The notes: generated by a model from the letters alone, not told the origin. 64,000 nt of DNA from Companilactobacillus allii (GCF_001971585.1 NZ_CP019323.1:1106053-1170052), one strand, 5' to 3'; counted from the stretch's first letter, positions 1 to 12,012 are shown. Made by a program: numbers and translations.

Positions 1-1
1 T

Positions 2-2565
<2,564 letters not shown>

Positions 2566-2578
2566 AGGATGTGAAATT

Positions 2579-4021
2579 ATGCCAGAAACAGAAAATACTA
2601 AGAATAACGAAGATGCTGTCTCATCAGTTGAGGACTTAGGTTTGAGTGATGACTATGATTTCGGTTTTCACGATGACGTCAAACCAGTATTTACAACTGG
2701 TAGAGGTCTAACAGAAGATGTAGTTCGTGCTATTTCTAAGGAAAAGAAAGAGCCCAAGTGGATGTTGGACTTTCGTTTGAAATGTTATGAAACATATAAA
2801 AAGATGCCTATGCCTGATTTTGGACCTGATTTGTCGAAGTTGGACTTGAAGAATATGCGCTATTACCAAAAGGCTACTGATAAGAAGTATCGTGACTGGG
2901 ATGATGTACCAACGGAGTTGAAGAATACCTTTGATAGATTGGGAGTTCCAGAAGCAGAACGTCAATATTTAGCTGGATCATCTGCTCAGTATGAATCAGA
3001 AGTTGTTTATCACAATATGCGTGATGAATTCGCTAAGTTTGGTATCATTTTCACTGATACAGACACGGCCTTACGTGAATATCCAGAACTATTTAGGAAG
3101 TGGTTCGGTAAACTAGTTCACCCTAATGACAACAAGTTTGCGGCATTGAATGGTGCAGTTTGGTCAGGTGGATCCTTCATCTATGTGCCAAAGGGTGTAA
3201 AGCTAGATATTCCTATCCAGTCATACTTTAGATTGAACGCGGAAAATTCCGGACAATTTGAAAGGACCTTGATCATTGTTGATGAAGGTGCCAGTATTCA
3301 ATATGTTGAGGGATGTACAGCACCTAATTATTCAACTGACAGTTTGCATGCTGCGGTTGTTGAAGTATATGCCCAAAAAGATGCTTATGTACGTTATACA
3401 ACTATTCAAAACTGGTCTAACAACGTTTATAGTCTAGAAACAAAACGTGCCCAAGCTATGGAGAATTCCACAATGGAATGGGTCGATGGTAATCTTGGAT
3501 CTAAGATCACTATGAAATATCCTAGTGTCTATCTTGATGGTGAGGGTGCTAGAGGAACTATGCTCTCTATTGCCGTTGCCGGAAAAGGTGTCGATCAAGA
3601 TGCTGGTGCCAGAATGATTCATAATGCTAAAAATACTTCATCGTCGATTGTTTCTAAGTCGATTTCAAAAGATGGTGGGGCAGTTGATTATCGAGGTACT
3701 GTCAGATTTGAACGCAATTCAGATGGTTCAAAGGCCCACGTTGAGTGTGACACAATCATCATGGATGAAGAATCAAGCTCAGATACTGTGCCATATAATG
3801 AAATTCTAAACGGTAATGTTTCAATGGAACATGAAGCCAAAGTTTCCAAGGTTTCTGAGGAACAATTGTATTACTTAATGTCTCGTGGATTGAGTGAAGC
3901 AAAGGCTACAGAGATGATCATCATGGGATTTGTTGAACCATTTACCAAAGAATTACCAATGGAGTATGCTGTTGAATTGAACCGCTTGATCGGTTATGAG
4001 ATGGAAGGTACTGTTGGTTAG
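2579..4021 (+). CDS. sufB: SufB, Fe-S cluster assembly scaffold subunit
   Basis: SufB, the main scaffold subunit of SufBCD. The 480 residues are standard length. The N-terminal half holds the family segments around residues 110-200 (including [13 protein letters not shown]) and the C-terminal half is the beta-helix core. Last gene of the operon in the order D-S-U-B that is usual in lactobacilli. No clear terminator hairpin follows; the downstream stretch holds a degenerate half copy of a repeat (see 4032). Confidence 0.96.
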   Translation: MPETENTKNNEDAVSSVEDLGLSDDYDFGFHDDVKPVFTTGRGLTEDVVRAISKEKKEPKWMLDFRLKCYETYKKMPMPDFGPDLSKLDLKNMRYYQKATDKKYRDWDDVPTELKNTFDRLGVPEAERQYLAGSSAQYESEVVYHNMRDEFAKFGIIFTDTDTALREYPELFRKWFGKLVHPNDNKFAALNGAVWSGGSFIYVPKGVKLDIPIQSYFRLNAENSGQFERTLIIVDEGASIQYVEGCTAPNYSTDSLHAAVVEVYAQKDAYVRYTTIQNWSNNVYSLETKRAQAMENSTMEWVDGNLGSKITMKYPSVYLDGEGARGTMLSIAVAGKGVDQDAGARMIHNAKNTSSSIVSKSISKDGGAVDYRGTVRFERNSDGSKAHVECDTIIMDEESSSDTVPYNEILNGNVSMEHEAKVSKVSEEQLYYLMSRGLSEAKATEMIIMGFVEPFTKELPMEYAVELNRLIGYEMEGTVG

Positions 4022-4031
4022 TTGTGATATA

Positions 4032-4057
4032 GCGTAACAACATATATTCATTTTTCG
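4032..4057 (-). repeat. Degenerate half copy of family A hairpin repeat, same arm as the copy at 4863
   Basis: The stretch begins GCGTAACAACA, identical to the copy-specific outer arm of the full family A element at 4863-4971, and continues with a worn version of the conserved AATTTCTTCC segment. It lies 830 bases away from that full copy, with the toxin-antitoxin pair in between. At other family A loci the half copy is within about 80 bases of the full one. Confidence 0.6.
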
Positions 4058-4217
4058 AGTATTATTGCAAAGAGGCCAGTAGTTACATAGTTGTCACAAT
4101 CTCTATTTTTAAGATATGCGTATTAACTGTGGATATCCAATGTGTGCTTAATGTTAATCCAAAATTCTTGATTTCATTGATGATAGATAATATACTTCAG
4201 TGAAAGAGGTGATAGTA

Positions 4218-4472
4218 ATGTCTGATACCAGAATTAGTTTACGAATTGATCCGGAATTAAAAAAGGATGCACAAGAGCTATACAGTGACTTAGGTTTGGA
4301 TTTAACTTCAGCTGTAACAATGTTCTTGAAACAGTCAGTAAGAGAACAGGCGTTGCCATTTAAACCGGAATTGGAAGATTCCGAGAGTGTACAGGCTAGA
4401 AAAGAAGCGTTCAAAAAAGATTTAAAGAAGTATAAAACAGTTGATGATTGGTGGGATAATCTTAATGCTTGA
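4218..4472 (+). CDS. RelB/DinJ family antitoxin
   Basis: Antitoxin of a type II toxin-antitoxin pair. The first 50 residues form a ribbon-helix-helix of the RelB/DinJ type (RISLRIDPELKKDAQELYSDLG), and the C-terminal tail, rich in charged residues, would bind the toxin. I chose ATG 4218, which has AGAGGTGA just upstream, over a GTG at 4200 that precedes that ribosome site; 84 residues. The toxin gene overlaps its end by 8 bases. The pair probably represses its own promoter, as is usual for the family. Confidence 0.9.
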   Translation: MSDTRISLRIDPELKKDAQELYSDLGLDLTSAVTMFLKQSVREQALPFKPELEDSESVQARKEAFKKDLKKYKTVDDWWDNLNA

Positions 4473-4749
4473 GATTGTTCAGACCCCAACATTTGTAAAA
4501 GATTTTAAAAAATTGAAAAAGAAACATTATAATATGCTTCTACTAAAAAAAGTAGTTACTCATATTGTAAAAGGTGAAAATGAAATATTAGTTTCAAAAT
4601 ATCGTGATCATGCGCTAAAAGGTAATTGGCAAGGATTTAGAGAAGTACATATCGAAAAGGATTGGTTATTAGTTTATTTGGTAAATAAGGGAGAGTTAAG
4701 ACTGGCCTTAATTAGAACTGGTTCCCACAGTCAAATATTAGGAAAGTAA
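4465..4749 (+). CDS. YafQ/RelE family toxin (mRNA interferase)
   Basis: Toxin partner of the upstream antitoxin. The 94-residue protein shows the RelE/YafQ fold pattern: an N-terminal strand followed by FVKDFKKLKKKH, the segment ALKGNWQGFREVHIEKDWLLVYLV, and a late LIRTGSHSQIL with the family histidine. Such toxins cleave ribosome-bound mRNA. Start at ATG 4465, overlapping the antitoxin end; the upstream in-frame TTG at 4441 is too deep in the antitoxin gene. Confidence 0.9.
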   Translation: MLEIVQTPTFVKDFKKLKKKHYNMLLLKKVVTHIVKGENEILVSKYRDHALKGNWQGFREVHIEKDWLLVYLVNKGELRLALIRTGSHSQILGK

Positions 4750-4862
4750 TATTTGGATATTATCTGATGTAACTTCATTCTTTACCAAAATTTTAGTCTA
4801 AATGAGTGCTGAAATATGTTTACTTTGTTGTCTTATTATTATTCCTTGTTTGCTTCGCAAAC

Positions 4863-4971
4863 GCGTAACAACACACAATTTCTTCCGCTTAGCGCTAAAA
4901 ATGGGGTCTTCACTTTCGTGAAGGCTCCATTTTTTGTGCTAATGCTCGGAAATTCCCGTGTGTTGTTACGC
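4863..4971 (-). repeat. Family A gene-end hairpin repeat, copy A1
   Basis: Long imperfect hairpin 3' of the P-type ATPase gene, in the sense direction of that gene. The outer arms of 13 bases (4863-4875 and 4959-4971) are perfectly complementary and unique to this copy. Inside are conserved motifs, on this strand AATTTCTTCCGCTTA and TAATGCTCGGAAATT, which pair imperfectly, and an apical stem (AAAAATGG/CCATTTTT). The flanks carry AGAGCG and CGCGTTTGC, shared with the other copies. The 5' flank touches the ATPase stop codon. Confidence 0.85.
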
Positions 4972-4972
4972 T

Positions 4973-7309
4973 CTACTTCCAGTTGATTTTAGAAAATACT
5001 CGACGCCCAAGTACTTCACGCATGAACATGAACAATGGCCAAGAAACTAGGAAGATTGATAGGTATAAGAATGAGTATCTCCAAATCAAGATACTCTGTA
5101 TCCCGAATGCCTTATCTGTGTACATAAATGCCAGCATGAAGAGGATAAAGGATACGGCAATCATGATCTTCTTTCGAAGTATCAGTGGATTACTAATCGA
5201 AATCAACGCACAGTAACCGATGATACCGATTGAGAAGACACAAAGTGTAGATGTTGTGTGATATGAAAGGTTCATATGATTACCAACGAAGTAAATAATA
5301 CTTATCATCAGGATATTAACTATGGCTGAAGGTAATGCTATTTCCATAACGTTTCGCATGAAGCGTCCGGCTGGAGGGGTGTAATTGGGCTCTAGAGCCA
5401 AGATGAAGGTTGGAATACCAACTGTTAGGGCATTGACTGGAGTGAGTTGTGAGGGCTCAAATGGGTATCCTGTGCCCAAAATGATGAACATTATTGATAA
5501 AACGACTGAATAAATTGTTTTGATCAGGAATAACGAAGCCACTCGTTCTACGTTGTTGATAACTCTACGTCCTTCATTAAGCATATAGATCATCGAGTCA
5601 AAGTTGCGATTCAATAAGACAAAGTCGGCAGTAGCTTCAGCGGCGTCACTTTCACCAGCGATAGCAATACTACAATCTGATTGCCTCATGGCAAGGACGT
5701 CATTGACACCATCCCCAGTCATACCAACAGTCAGACCGTTATCTTGCATAGCTTTGATCAAGGCTGACTTTTGACTAGGGCGAACTCTTCCGAATACTTT
5801 GTAGTTCATAACAAGATTAGAGTAGTCTTCATCAAGATGCTCACTCATATCGATATAACTGTTGTTAGTATCAATACCAGCTTGAGCAGCAACGTTAGCG
5901 ACTGTGACAGGATTGTCCCCAGAGATAATCTTCAAGTCGATTCCTTGATTCTTCAAGTAAGAAAACGTGCTAGTTGCTTGAGGTCTGACTTCATCAGATA
6001 TCATCAATAGACCAATCAAAGTTTGAAGCTCATTTTTCTCCTTTAATACAGCGATGACACGAAATCCTTGTTGTGCCGCTAAATCTACTTTGGACGTTAT
6101 TATCTCAGAAGCATTCTTTATGATGAATTCTGGTGCACCCATTATATATCTAGTACCGTCTTTTGAGACGAATCCAGAATATTTGGATTCAGATGAGAAC
6201 GGAATTACTTCACTTACTTCTTCGTCTGTCCCTTTGATTTGTAATTTGTTAATAGCTAGAGCTGTGGCATTAGTCTCTTTTGTTACGTCCACAATTTTTG
6301 TGGCGATAGATTGGACTTGATTTTCACTGTAATTATTGTAGGATAAAGTATCTTTAATACTTAACTTACCAGTTGTGATCGTACCTGTTTTGTCTAGGCA
6401 CAAGGTGTCAACACGAGCTAGTGTCTCGATGGCACTTAGTGATCGAACCAAGATGTTTTTCTTGGATAGGTTGTAAGCACCAGTTGCCAAAGCAATCGAA
6501 GTCAAGACAACTAATCCTTCTGGGATCATCCCGATAACGGATGCAGAAGTACGAAGAATCGATGTAGAGACGTCTCCATTCTTTAAGAATGAGCGGAAAA
6601 ACAAAAGAAGTCCGATTGGAATAATTGTATATGTTAGAATCTTAATGATGTTGTTTATTATTCGCATAAGAACACTGACAGATCTCTTATCTTTACCAAC
6701 GGCAGACGATATCTGGGATACATTGCTGTTAAGTCCGACTTGTGTCAATTGAATCTTGGCTTGACCGGCAACGACAAAGCTTCCTGAGAAGACTTCTGAG
6801 TCTACCGATTTTACAATACTGTCAGCTTCACCTGTGATACTTGATTCATTAGTCTGCAGGCCATTTGTATAACGAACTATACCATCGGCAGGGATAGTAT
6901 TACCACGCTTCAAACAGACGATATCGTCTTCTACCAAGTCTTCAATAGCAACATTTACGATTTTTTTATCTCGTAGTGTTGGGAAGTCTTGCTCATTAAC
7001 TAGGCTGATTTTGTCGACAGTTATCTTGGAGCGAATCTCTTGATAACTACCGATAACGATATTGGCAATGACAGGACCTAAGAAGAATAGATTACGATAC
7101 GATCCAGTCCAAAATATTAATACGGCGATCACCAAGTTTACAAAGTTGAATAGGGTAAATAGATTGTCTGAAAGAATCTTTGGTATTGGTCGGGATAATT
7201 TTTTTATTTGGACGTTAGTTTGTCCATTTGATATTTTTTGATTGATTTGTTGCTGATTCAAACCTGTGTCCAAATCAGTATATTCTGTGGGTCTCTTTAC
7301 TTTTACCAT
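4973..7309 (-). CDS. Cation-transporting P-type ATPase
   Basis: Membrane ion pump of the P-type ATPase superfamily, 778 residues. Visible motifs: TGE actuator loop (residues 159-161), PEGL in transmembrane helix 4 (263-266), phosphorylation site DKTGT with D306, and hinge TGDGVND (531-537). PEGL and the short N-terminus suggest a type II, calcium-like group rather than heavy-metal or KdpB types; no N-terminal metal-binding domain is seen. The exact ion cannot be read from the sequence. Start ATG has AGGTGA upstream. It is divergent from the HAD gene and ends on repeat A1. Confidence 0.9.
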   Translation of the reverse strand: MVKVKRPTEYTDLDTGLNQQQINQKISNGQTNVQIKKLSRPIPKILSDNLFTLFNFVNLVIAVLIFWTGSYRNLFFLGPVIANIVIGSYQEIRSKITVDKISLVNEQDFPTLRDKKIVNVAIEDLVEDDIVCLKRGNTIPADGIVRYTNGLQTNESSITGEADSIVKSVDSEVFSGSFVVAGQAKIQLTQVGLNSNVSQISSAVGKDKRSVSVLMRIINNIIKILTYTIIPIGLLLFFRSFLKNGDVSTSILRTSASVIGMIPEGLVVLTSIALATGAYNLSKKNILVRSLSAIETLARVDTLCLDKTGTITTGKLSIKDTLSYNNYSENQVQSIATKIVDVTKETNATALAINKLQIKGTDEEVSEVIPFSSESKYSGFVSKDGTRYIMGAPEFIIKNASEIITSKVDLAAQQGFRVIAVLKEKNELQTLIGLLMISDEVRPQATSTFSYLKNQGIDLKIISGDNPVTVANVAAQAGIDTNNSYIDMSEHLDEDYSNLVMNYKVFGRVRPSQKSALIKAMQDNGLTVGMTGDGVNDVLAMRQSDCSIAIAGESDAAEATADFVLLNRNFDSMIYMLNEGRRVINNVERVASLFLIKTIYSVVLSIMFIILGTGYPFEPSQLTPVNALTVGIPTFILALEPNYTPPAGRFMRNVMEIALPSAIVNILMISIIYFVGNHMNLSYHTTSTLCVFSIGIIGYCALISISNPLILRKKIMIAVSFILFMLAFMYTDKAFGIQSILIWRYSFLYLSIFLVSWPLFMFMREVLGRRVFSKINWK

Positions 7310-7388
7310 TTGCTCACCTGCGACAAAATTTGATAGATGATATAATTGGTTCTATACGTTAAATTTAACATAAAAGGATGAATATAAT

Positions 7389-8051
7389 TTGAACAATTTA
7401 TTTTTTGATTTAGACGGAACAATTATTAATTCTGAACCAGGGATTATGAAAAGTTTGAAGTATATGTACAATAATACATTAGGATATGTACCACACGATG
7501 ACGACACATTGCGAAAGTTCATTGGGCCAACGCTTGGTGCATCGTTTGAAAAGTACGATGGAATAGGGTTAGATGACCCTAAGGCTAGAGAAATGTTCAA
7601 CACTTTCAAAGAATACTATGCTGTAGATGGATGGGAACAATTCAAAGTCTACGATGGTGTAAAGGAAATGTTGATGAATCTAAGTGGTGATGGTAAACAA
7701 GTATTTATCGCCACTTCAAAGCCAGAAACATTCGCCAAGAAAATTATTGATCAAATAGGCATGAAGCCATACGTAAGACACGTTTTCGGGGCAAGTGATG
7801 ACGAAGAAACTCGCACACTTAAAGAAGACGTGATAGCATATGGTATTAAGAAAACATCGATAAATTTGAATTCCGATAATCTAGTTATGGTTGGGGACCG
7901 TAGCAGTGACATTGTAGGGGCGCACAAGAACAATCTTAAAGCCATTGGGGTAACTTACGGCTTTGGTACACGAGAAGAACTTGATGAAGCATCTTCTGAA
8001 TGGATTGTTAACAAACCGCAAGACATTGTAAAATTAGCTATGGAGAAGTAA
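7389..8051 (+). CDS. HAD family hydrolase, phosphoglycolate phosphatase-like
   Basis: Haloacid dehalogenase-type phosphatase of 220 residues with cap type 1. Motif I is FDLDGT (D7 and D9), motif II around the ATSKPE segment, and motif IV GDRSSDIVGA with following YGFGT. This resembles the Gph/PgmB-like group; the substrate cannot be named. Start is TTG at 7389 with AAAAGGAT upstream. It is followed after 6 bases by a membrane protein gene, so both are probably cotranscribed. Confidence 0.88.
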   Translation: MNNLFFDLDGTIINSEPGIMKSLKYMYNNTLGYVPHDDDTLRKFIGPTLGASFEKYDGIGLDDPKAREMFNTFKEYYAVDGWEQFKVYDGVKEMLMNLSGDGKQVFIATSKPETFAKKIIDQIGMKPYVRHVFGASDDEETRTLKEDVIAYGIKKTSINLNSDNLVMVGDRSSDIVGAHKNNLKAIGVTYGFGTREELDEASSEWIVNKPQDIVKLAMEK

Positions 8052-8057
8052 TTAATC

Positions 8058-8876
8058 ATGAGTAAATCGTTATCATATAATCGTCATGGATTCACCTTAG
8101 TCTTATTATCTCTTTGTTTGATGATAATCGTCTTTTTAGGGATAACACTGTCTACTGTCTTTAATCGAGATTATGTCAAAAAAGTTGTGACTAGTGATAC
8201 AAATGTCTCTTTGATACGTAGTTATACGAATCAAAAGTTGGGACGTTTGGTTAATAGTTATTCAGAAGTTGGTAATTTATCAGCGACTGACATGTCGGAA
8301 TCAGACATAAAAAAGATTATAGATGCTGCAGTCGATGATGTATATGATGACGACACCAATCTGACTATTGGGGATGTTATCCTCGAAACGATCGGTGATA
8401 ATCTCAAGAAAACAGCTAAAAAAAATAACCTAGATATCGATAGTGAAATCGACTCTTCAGTCGACGCGAACAAAGGAATCATGAATCAGATCATTGATGA
8501 CGATATCGGGCCGATCGAGAGTATGTTGACACAGTTACAAGCTTTGAAGAAAACTATCAAGATAATAATAATTATATCAGGTGTGGTTTTTGTTTTGCTA
8601 GCATTACGATTGTGGTCCAAAGTCGATTCTACTATGATCTTCTTTCACCACTTAGGTACAATCGGTATAATCACTTCAATCCTACTGGGACTTCTATTAG
8701 CGGGAACTTATTACCCTCTACAAGACTTGATTGCGAGCAATATTGAGTACAATATTCGCGATGTTTTGTATAATATTCTCAACGGTATATTCCTAAGCTA
8801 CATATCAATCGTGTTCATGTTATTCATTGTGAGCATGGTCGATTGGGGAAGTACTGGAAAATCCAAATATAGATAG
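8058..8876 (+). CDS. Four-helix membrane protein of unknown function
   Basis: I do not recognise a characterised family. The 272 residues show one N-terminal transmembrane helix (about 12-34), an acidic extracellular or cytoplasmic stretch of about 130 residues rich in D and S, and then three hydrophobic helices near residues 171-188, 196-220 and 240-262. It lies 6 bases downstream of the HAD gene and just upstream of a HesB-like gene, and is probably in the same operon. Confidence 0.75.
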   Translation: MSKSLSYNRHGFTLVLLSLCLMIIVFLGITLSTVFNRDYVKKVVTSDTNVSLIRSYTNQKLGRLVNSYSEVGNLSATDMSESDIKKIIDAAVDDVYDDDTNLTIGDVILETIGDNLKKTAKKNNLDIDSEIDSSVDANKGIMNQIIDDDIGPIESMLTQLQALKKTIKIIIIISGVVFVLLALRLWSKVDSTMIFFHHLGTIGIITSILLGLLLAGTYYPLQDLIASNIEYNIRDVLYNILNGIFLSYISIVFMLFIVSMVDWGSTGKSKYR

Positions 8877-8891
8877 GCAGAGGTGCATACA

Positions 8892-9257
8892 ATGAAAATT
8901 GAACTTACAAATGAAGCAAAAAACAAATTACAAGCATATGTTGATAATGGCAAGAAGATCATCTTAGATCTTGATGATGGTTACGGTCGTTTCTCCGGTG
9001 AAGGTGATTGTGCTTTGATTACTAAGTTTAGAATTATCGCAGTAGATGCCAATGAGAATTTATCTGATTATCCTATAACCCTAGATAGCGAAGTTGGTAA
9101 GATTTATTACAAGAAGAGTGCTGAAGATTTCCTTGATGATGGCTTGAAGCTTGAAGTAAATCCTAAGACTCAATTATTAGTATTCAAGAATACAAAAGAA
9201 ATTATCGATAGTAGCGTTAATATTATCGATTATGACACTGTTAAAGCTAACGCTTAA
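8892..9257 (+). CDS. HesB/YfhF-like iron-sulfur biosynthesis family protein
   Basis: Small protein of 121 residues resembling the lactobacillus iron-sulfur cluster biosynthesis family, related to HesB/IscA-type domains. The segment DGYGRFSGEGDCALITKFRI is typical of that family. It lacks the three conserved cysteines of true A-type carriers (only one cysteine is present), so cluster binding is doubtful. I prefer ATG 8892 with GCAGAGG upstream over the GTG at 8883, which overlaps that site. A strong terminator follows. Confidence 0.75.
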   Translation: MKIELTNEAKNKLQAYVDNGKKIILDLDDGYGRFSGEGDCALITKFRIIAVDANENLSDYPITLDSEVGKIYYKKSAEDFLDDGLKLEVNPKTQLLVFKNTKEIIDSSVNIIDYDTVKANA

Positions 9258-9272
9258 TTAGTTTTAATTGAT

Positions 9273-9299
9273 GGAAGCCCTTTGTGGCTTCTTTTTTTT
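9273..9299 (+). terminator. Rho-independent terminator
   Basis: GAAGCC and GGCTTC form a 6-bp stem with a short loop, followed by a run of T. It ends the operon of the HAD phosphatase, membrane protein and HesB-like genes. Confidence 0.85.
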
Positions 9300-9315
9300 C
9301 GAGATTTTTTGAATA

Positions 9316-9336
9316 GCGTATAGAACACATTTTCTT
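9316..9336 (-). repeat. Degenerate half copy of family A repeat beside copy A2
   Basis: GCGTATAGAACACATTTTCTT resembles the left arm and core start of the neighbouring full element at 9372, GCGATACAAAACACAATTTCTT, at most positions. It lies about 35 bases beyond the full copy on its 3' side. Confidence 0.55.
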
Positions 9337-9371
9337 TGTTTATCTCTATTTCTCTTGTTTGCTTCGCAAAC

Positions 9372-9482
9372 GCGATACAAAACACAATTTCTTCCGCTTA
9401 ATTTAAAAGAGGCTGATATTTGCTTGCGCAAATATCAACCTCTTTTAGATTAATGCTCGGAAATTCCCGTGTTTTGTATCGC
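9372..9482 (-). repeat. Family A gene-end hairpin repeat, copy A2
   Basis: Same plan as A1: 13-base outer arms (9372-9384 and 9470-9482) are exactly complementary and differ from A1 at several paired positions. The inner motifs AATTTCTTCCGCTTA and TAATGCTCGGAAATT are kept. The apical stem is different, AAAAGAGG paired with CCTCTTTT. It begins at the stop codon of the CorC-like gene, in the sense direction of that gene. Confidence 0.85.
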
Positions 9483-9483
9483 T

Positions 9484-10866
9484 CTACTTCAAATCATCGA
9501 CATCGGTCAATGAAGCTAAATTATCTTGTTTAGTAACAGCGGTCTTATCAACTGATACGTTGAACCAATTTACGAATCCATGATCAAACTCTACAACTTT
9601 GAATTTGAAGTTATTCATAGTTAATTCGAAGTCTGGTCCTATGTTTGGATATTTCTCGATAATATAACCACCGATAGTTATGATATCTGATTCTTGGAAT
9701 TCAGGGATATCTGCTCTGAAATATCTCTCAAAGTCATAAAGGGTAGTTTTACCAGAAACGTTGTAACTGTTATCTGCATTTTTGACGATGTACTCATCTG
9801 AGACATCATCGATCTCATCTTTAACAGTCCCGAACAATTCCTCATAGATATCTTTATCAGTGACAATACCACTAGTACCACCGTATTCGTCGACAACGAC
9901 GACGATTGGTGTTTGTTTCTTGATCATTTTGGATAAGATATCTTGGATAGGCATAGTTTCAGGAACGGTATTAACAGATCTCAAGATACGACTGATACCA
10001 ATCTCACCATCAACTTGGTTTTGGCGAACTATATCATATGCATAGACGTAACCTAATACCTTATCCTTATCATTGTCAGCAACAACAGGGAATCTTGAGA
10101 AGCCTTGTTGTAAGTAATCCTTCAAGACATCTTTGACATTATCAGTTATATCAACAACATACAGACTAGTACGATCGACCATGATATCTTTTGCTACCTT
10201 ATCGTTCAATTCAAAGGCACGTTGCATGAAGACAACATCGTTTTGATCCATATCGCCACCTTGAACGGCAGATTTAGAAAGACGAAGAATCTCTGATTGT
10301 GAGAAAATCTCGTTTTCAGAATCAGCTGGCTTCAATCCCATCAACTTGACGATTCCAGAAGCTGATGAATTCAATAACCAGACGAATGGATAAACAGATA
10401 GATGGAAGATACGCATTGGTGTTACTGTTAACATCAACATCTTCAACGGCATATCGATCGAAACGTTCTTTGGCACGATTTCAGTAAGAACAACCTCTAG
10501 ATATGTTAGAAGTAAAACACCAACGACTGAGCCGATAGCATGAAGACCACCAGATCCATTAGATAGATGAATCAAACCGAAGAAGTCGATCAATAGATAT
10601 TCGATCGTACTTTCACCGATCCAACCTAATATAATACCAGCGATACTAGTACCTACTTGAGTTGTTGATAGATATTCATTCAGGTTATTGACCATCATTA
10701 ATGCACGTTTTAATTTCTTAGGATTTCCTTCACCCTTAGAAATAGCATCCTCTAGTTGACTAGGTCTAGTTTGTATCAAGGCAAACTCGGCAGCAACGAA
10801 GAAGAAGGCAAAGATGAAAGTAATCAGAATTATGATTAAATTAGTTGTTATAGTGGAACTAGACAA
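9484..10866 (-). CDS. CNNM/CorC (HlyC) family membrane transporter
   Basis: The 460-residue protein has the standard order of this family: a DUF21/CNNM membrane domain (about residues 5-190, four hydrophobic segments), a CBS pair (about 210-340, DIMVDRTSLYVVDI to VVDEYGGTSGIVTD), and a C-terminal CorC_HlyC domain (about 370-440). Members are implicated in magnesium or cobalt efflux; older annotation calls them hemolysins. Start is TTG at 10866 with GGGGAAA upstream. The stop codon abuts repeat A2. Confidence 0.9.
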   Translation of the reverse strand: MSSSTITTNLIIILITFIFAFFFVAAEFALIQTRPSQLEDAISKGEGNPKKLKRALMMVNNLNEYLSTTQVGTSIAGIILGWIGESTIEYLLIDFFGLIHLSNGSGGLHAIGSVVGVLLLTYLEVVLTEIVPKNVSIDMPLKMLMLTVTPMRIFHLSVYPFVWLLNSSASGIVKLMGLKPADSENEIFSQSEILRLSKSAVQGGDMDQNDVVFMQRAFELNDKVAKDIMVDRTSLYVVDITDNVKDVLKDYLQQGFSRFPVVADNDKDKVLGYVYAYDIVRQNQVDGEIGISRILRSVNTVPETMPIQDILSKMIKKQTPIVVVVDEYGGTSGIVTDKDIYEELFGTVKDEIDDVSDEYIVKNADNSYNVSGKTTLYDFERYFRADIPEFQESDIITIGGYIIEKYPNIGPDFELTMNNFKFKVVEFDHGFVNWFNVSVDKTAVTKQDNLASLTDVDDLK

Positions 10867-10999
10867 TATATCATTTCCCCTTTTCTGTAGTAAGAAGAAT
10901 TATACACCTAAAGTGGTACAATCTATGATTAGTATAACAATAATTACAACAAAATATACTGATTGCAATTATATCAGTACGTTAAGTGTGATTTGGTGG

Positions 11000-11028
11000 T
11001 TGAAAGTCTGGCACTTTATTTTTATAAT
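11000..11028 (+). promoter_or_regulatory. Predicted sigma-A promoter of the HTH/coiled-coil gene
   Basis: TTGAAA at 11000-11005 and a perfect TATAAT at 11023-11028 are separated by 17 bases. The start codon at 11062 follows 34 bases downstream. Confidence 0.75.
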
Positions 11029-11061
11029 TAGGGTAATAGAGATATATCGGGGGAAATACAT

Positions 11062-11610
11062 TTGAGTAAAGCAAAGAGCAGCAAATTTTTAACTCCTGCG
11101 AAAGCAGCAGAAGATTTAGGAATCAGCGTGGCAACATTACGCAAATATTCATTGATCGTGGAACACACAACAAAAGACTCTGACTACTTCGAACGTAACA
11201 GTCAGAATAATCGTTTGTACACTTCTAAGAATATAGAAGATTTCAAGCAAATGGTAGAATTAGGCCACAGACCAAAGATGACCCTAGATTCTGCTGCCAA
11301 ACAAATATTCCCAGCAGCTGATGTAGAAGAAGAGACTACCGAAGTAAAGGACGAAAAAGTCGAAGAATTAAAAACGACAATTTCAACCTTAAAAGCCGAA
11401 GCCAAAAAGTCAGAAGAAACAATCGATGATTTGAAAAAGAAATTGGCAGATGCTATAGAAGAAAAAGATAGCCTACAGAGTCAATTTGATAGATTTAGAG
11501 AAGAAAGCAAGAATAAAGAAGATTCTGTTATTAAAGAAAAAGTTAACGAACAAGTCCAAGAAGAGCATGATAGTAGTAAGGGACATTGGTGGAATAGGTT
11601 TGTGAAGTAA
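11062..11610 (+). CDS. HTH domain protein with C-terminal coiled coil
   Basis: 182 residues. The N-terminal 70 residues form a MerR-like or DUF536-like helix-turn-helix (TPAKAAEDLGISVATLRKYS). Residues from about 95 to 160 are a charged coiled coil rich in E and K, and the last residues are basic with W. Such proteins bind DNA, but the target is unknown. Start is TTG at 11062 with GGGGGAA upstream. Repeat B1 begins directly at its stop codon. Confidence 0.75.
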   Translation: MSKAKSSKFLTPAKAAEDLGISVATLRKYSLIVEHTTKDSDYFERNSQNNRLYTSKNIEDFKQMVELGHRPKMTLDSAAKQIFPAADVEEETTEVKDEKVEELKTTISTLKAEAKKSEETIDDLKKKLADAIEEKDSLQSQFDRFREESKNKEDSVIKEKVNEQVQEEHDSSKGHWWNRFVK

Positions 11611-11612
11611 GA

Positions 11613-11720
11613 GAGAAAAAAAGACCGGGAGTTCCTGAGCACTGCCTAGGATAAGGAAGGTGCCACAAAGTGGCGCATTTCTTATCCGTAGCAGGCGCAG
11701 GGAACTGGTCTTTTTTTCTC
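11613..11720 (+). repeat. Family B gene-end hairpin repeat, copy B1
   Basis: Second hairpin family. The outer arms (11613-11626 and 11707-11720, 14 bases) are exactly complementary. Inside lie the conserved segments CTGAGCACTGCCTA and TAGCAGGCGCAG. The apical stem is GGATAAGGAA paired with TTCTTATCC around a CCACAAAGTGG hairpin. The 5' strand is A-rich and the 3' strand T-rich, so it may act as a terminator. It directly follows the stop codon of the HTH gene. Confidence 0.85.
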
Positions 11721-11733
11721 GTTTCAAAACAGA

Positions 11734-11842
11734 GAGTTAAAGAATCCGGGTAGATTCTGAGCACTGCCTAGGATAAGGAAGGTGCCACAAAGTGGCGCAT
11801 TTCTTATCCGTAGCAGGCACAGGAATCTGGATTCTTTAACTC
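11734..11842 (+). repeat. Family B gene-end hairpin repeat, copy B2
   Basis: Tandem to B1 with the same apical stem but different outer arms (11734-11747 and 11829-11842), again perfectly complementary. The segment next to the arms also changes as pairs: AGATTC with GAATCT here, AGTTCC with GGAACT in B1. Confidence 0.85.
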
Positions 11843-11851
11843 GTTTCAGAC

Positions 11852-11907
11852 TAGAGAACTGCTGAATCCCATCAGTGCGCAGGAATCTGGATTCTTTAAC
11901 TCGTTTC
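11852..11907 (+). repeat. Shrunken or half copy of family B after B2
   Basis: The right part (11881-11907) repeats the 3' half of B2 exactly, including its private arm GGATTCTTTAACTC and the CGTTTC flank. The left part (TAGAGAACTGCTGAATCCC) looks like a worn 5' arm. The middle of the element is missing. Confidence 0.6.
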
Positions 11908-12012
11908 CGCCACAAAAGCACCTACCCAAAAACCAAGTAACTTTTCTCCTACCCAAAACACGAACTATCCCGTATACTATTTAGTGGTAAAAAGAATCTA
12001 GGAGGAAATATT

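Noticed and set aside
7352-7609. Minus-strand frame over the HAD gene
   Set aside because: It overlaps a clear HAD hydrolase with motif I and has no recognisable product.
11062-11610. Plasmid replication protein
   Set aside because: Only the HTH resembles plasmid-linked DUF536 proteins; there are no iterons or partition genes nearby.
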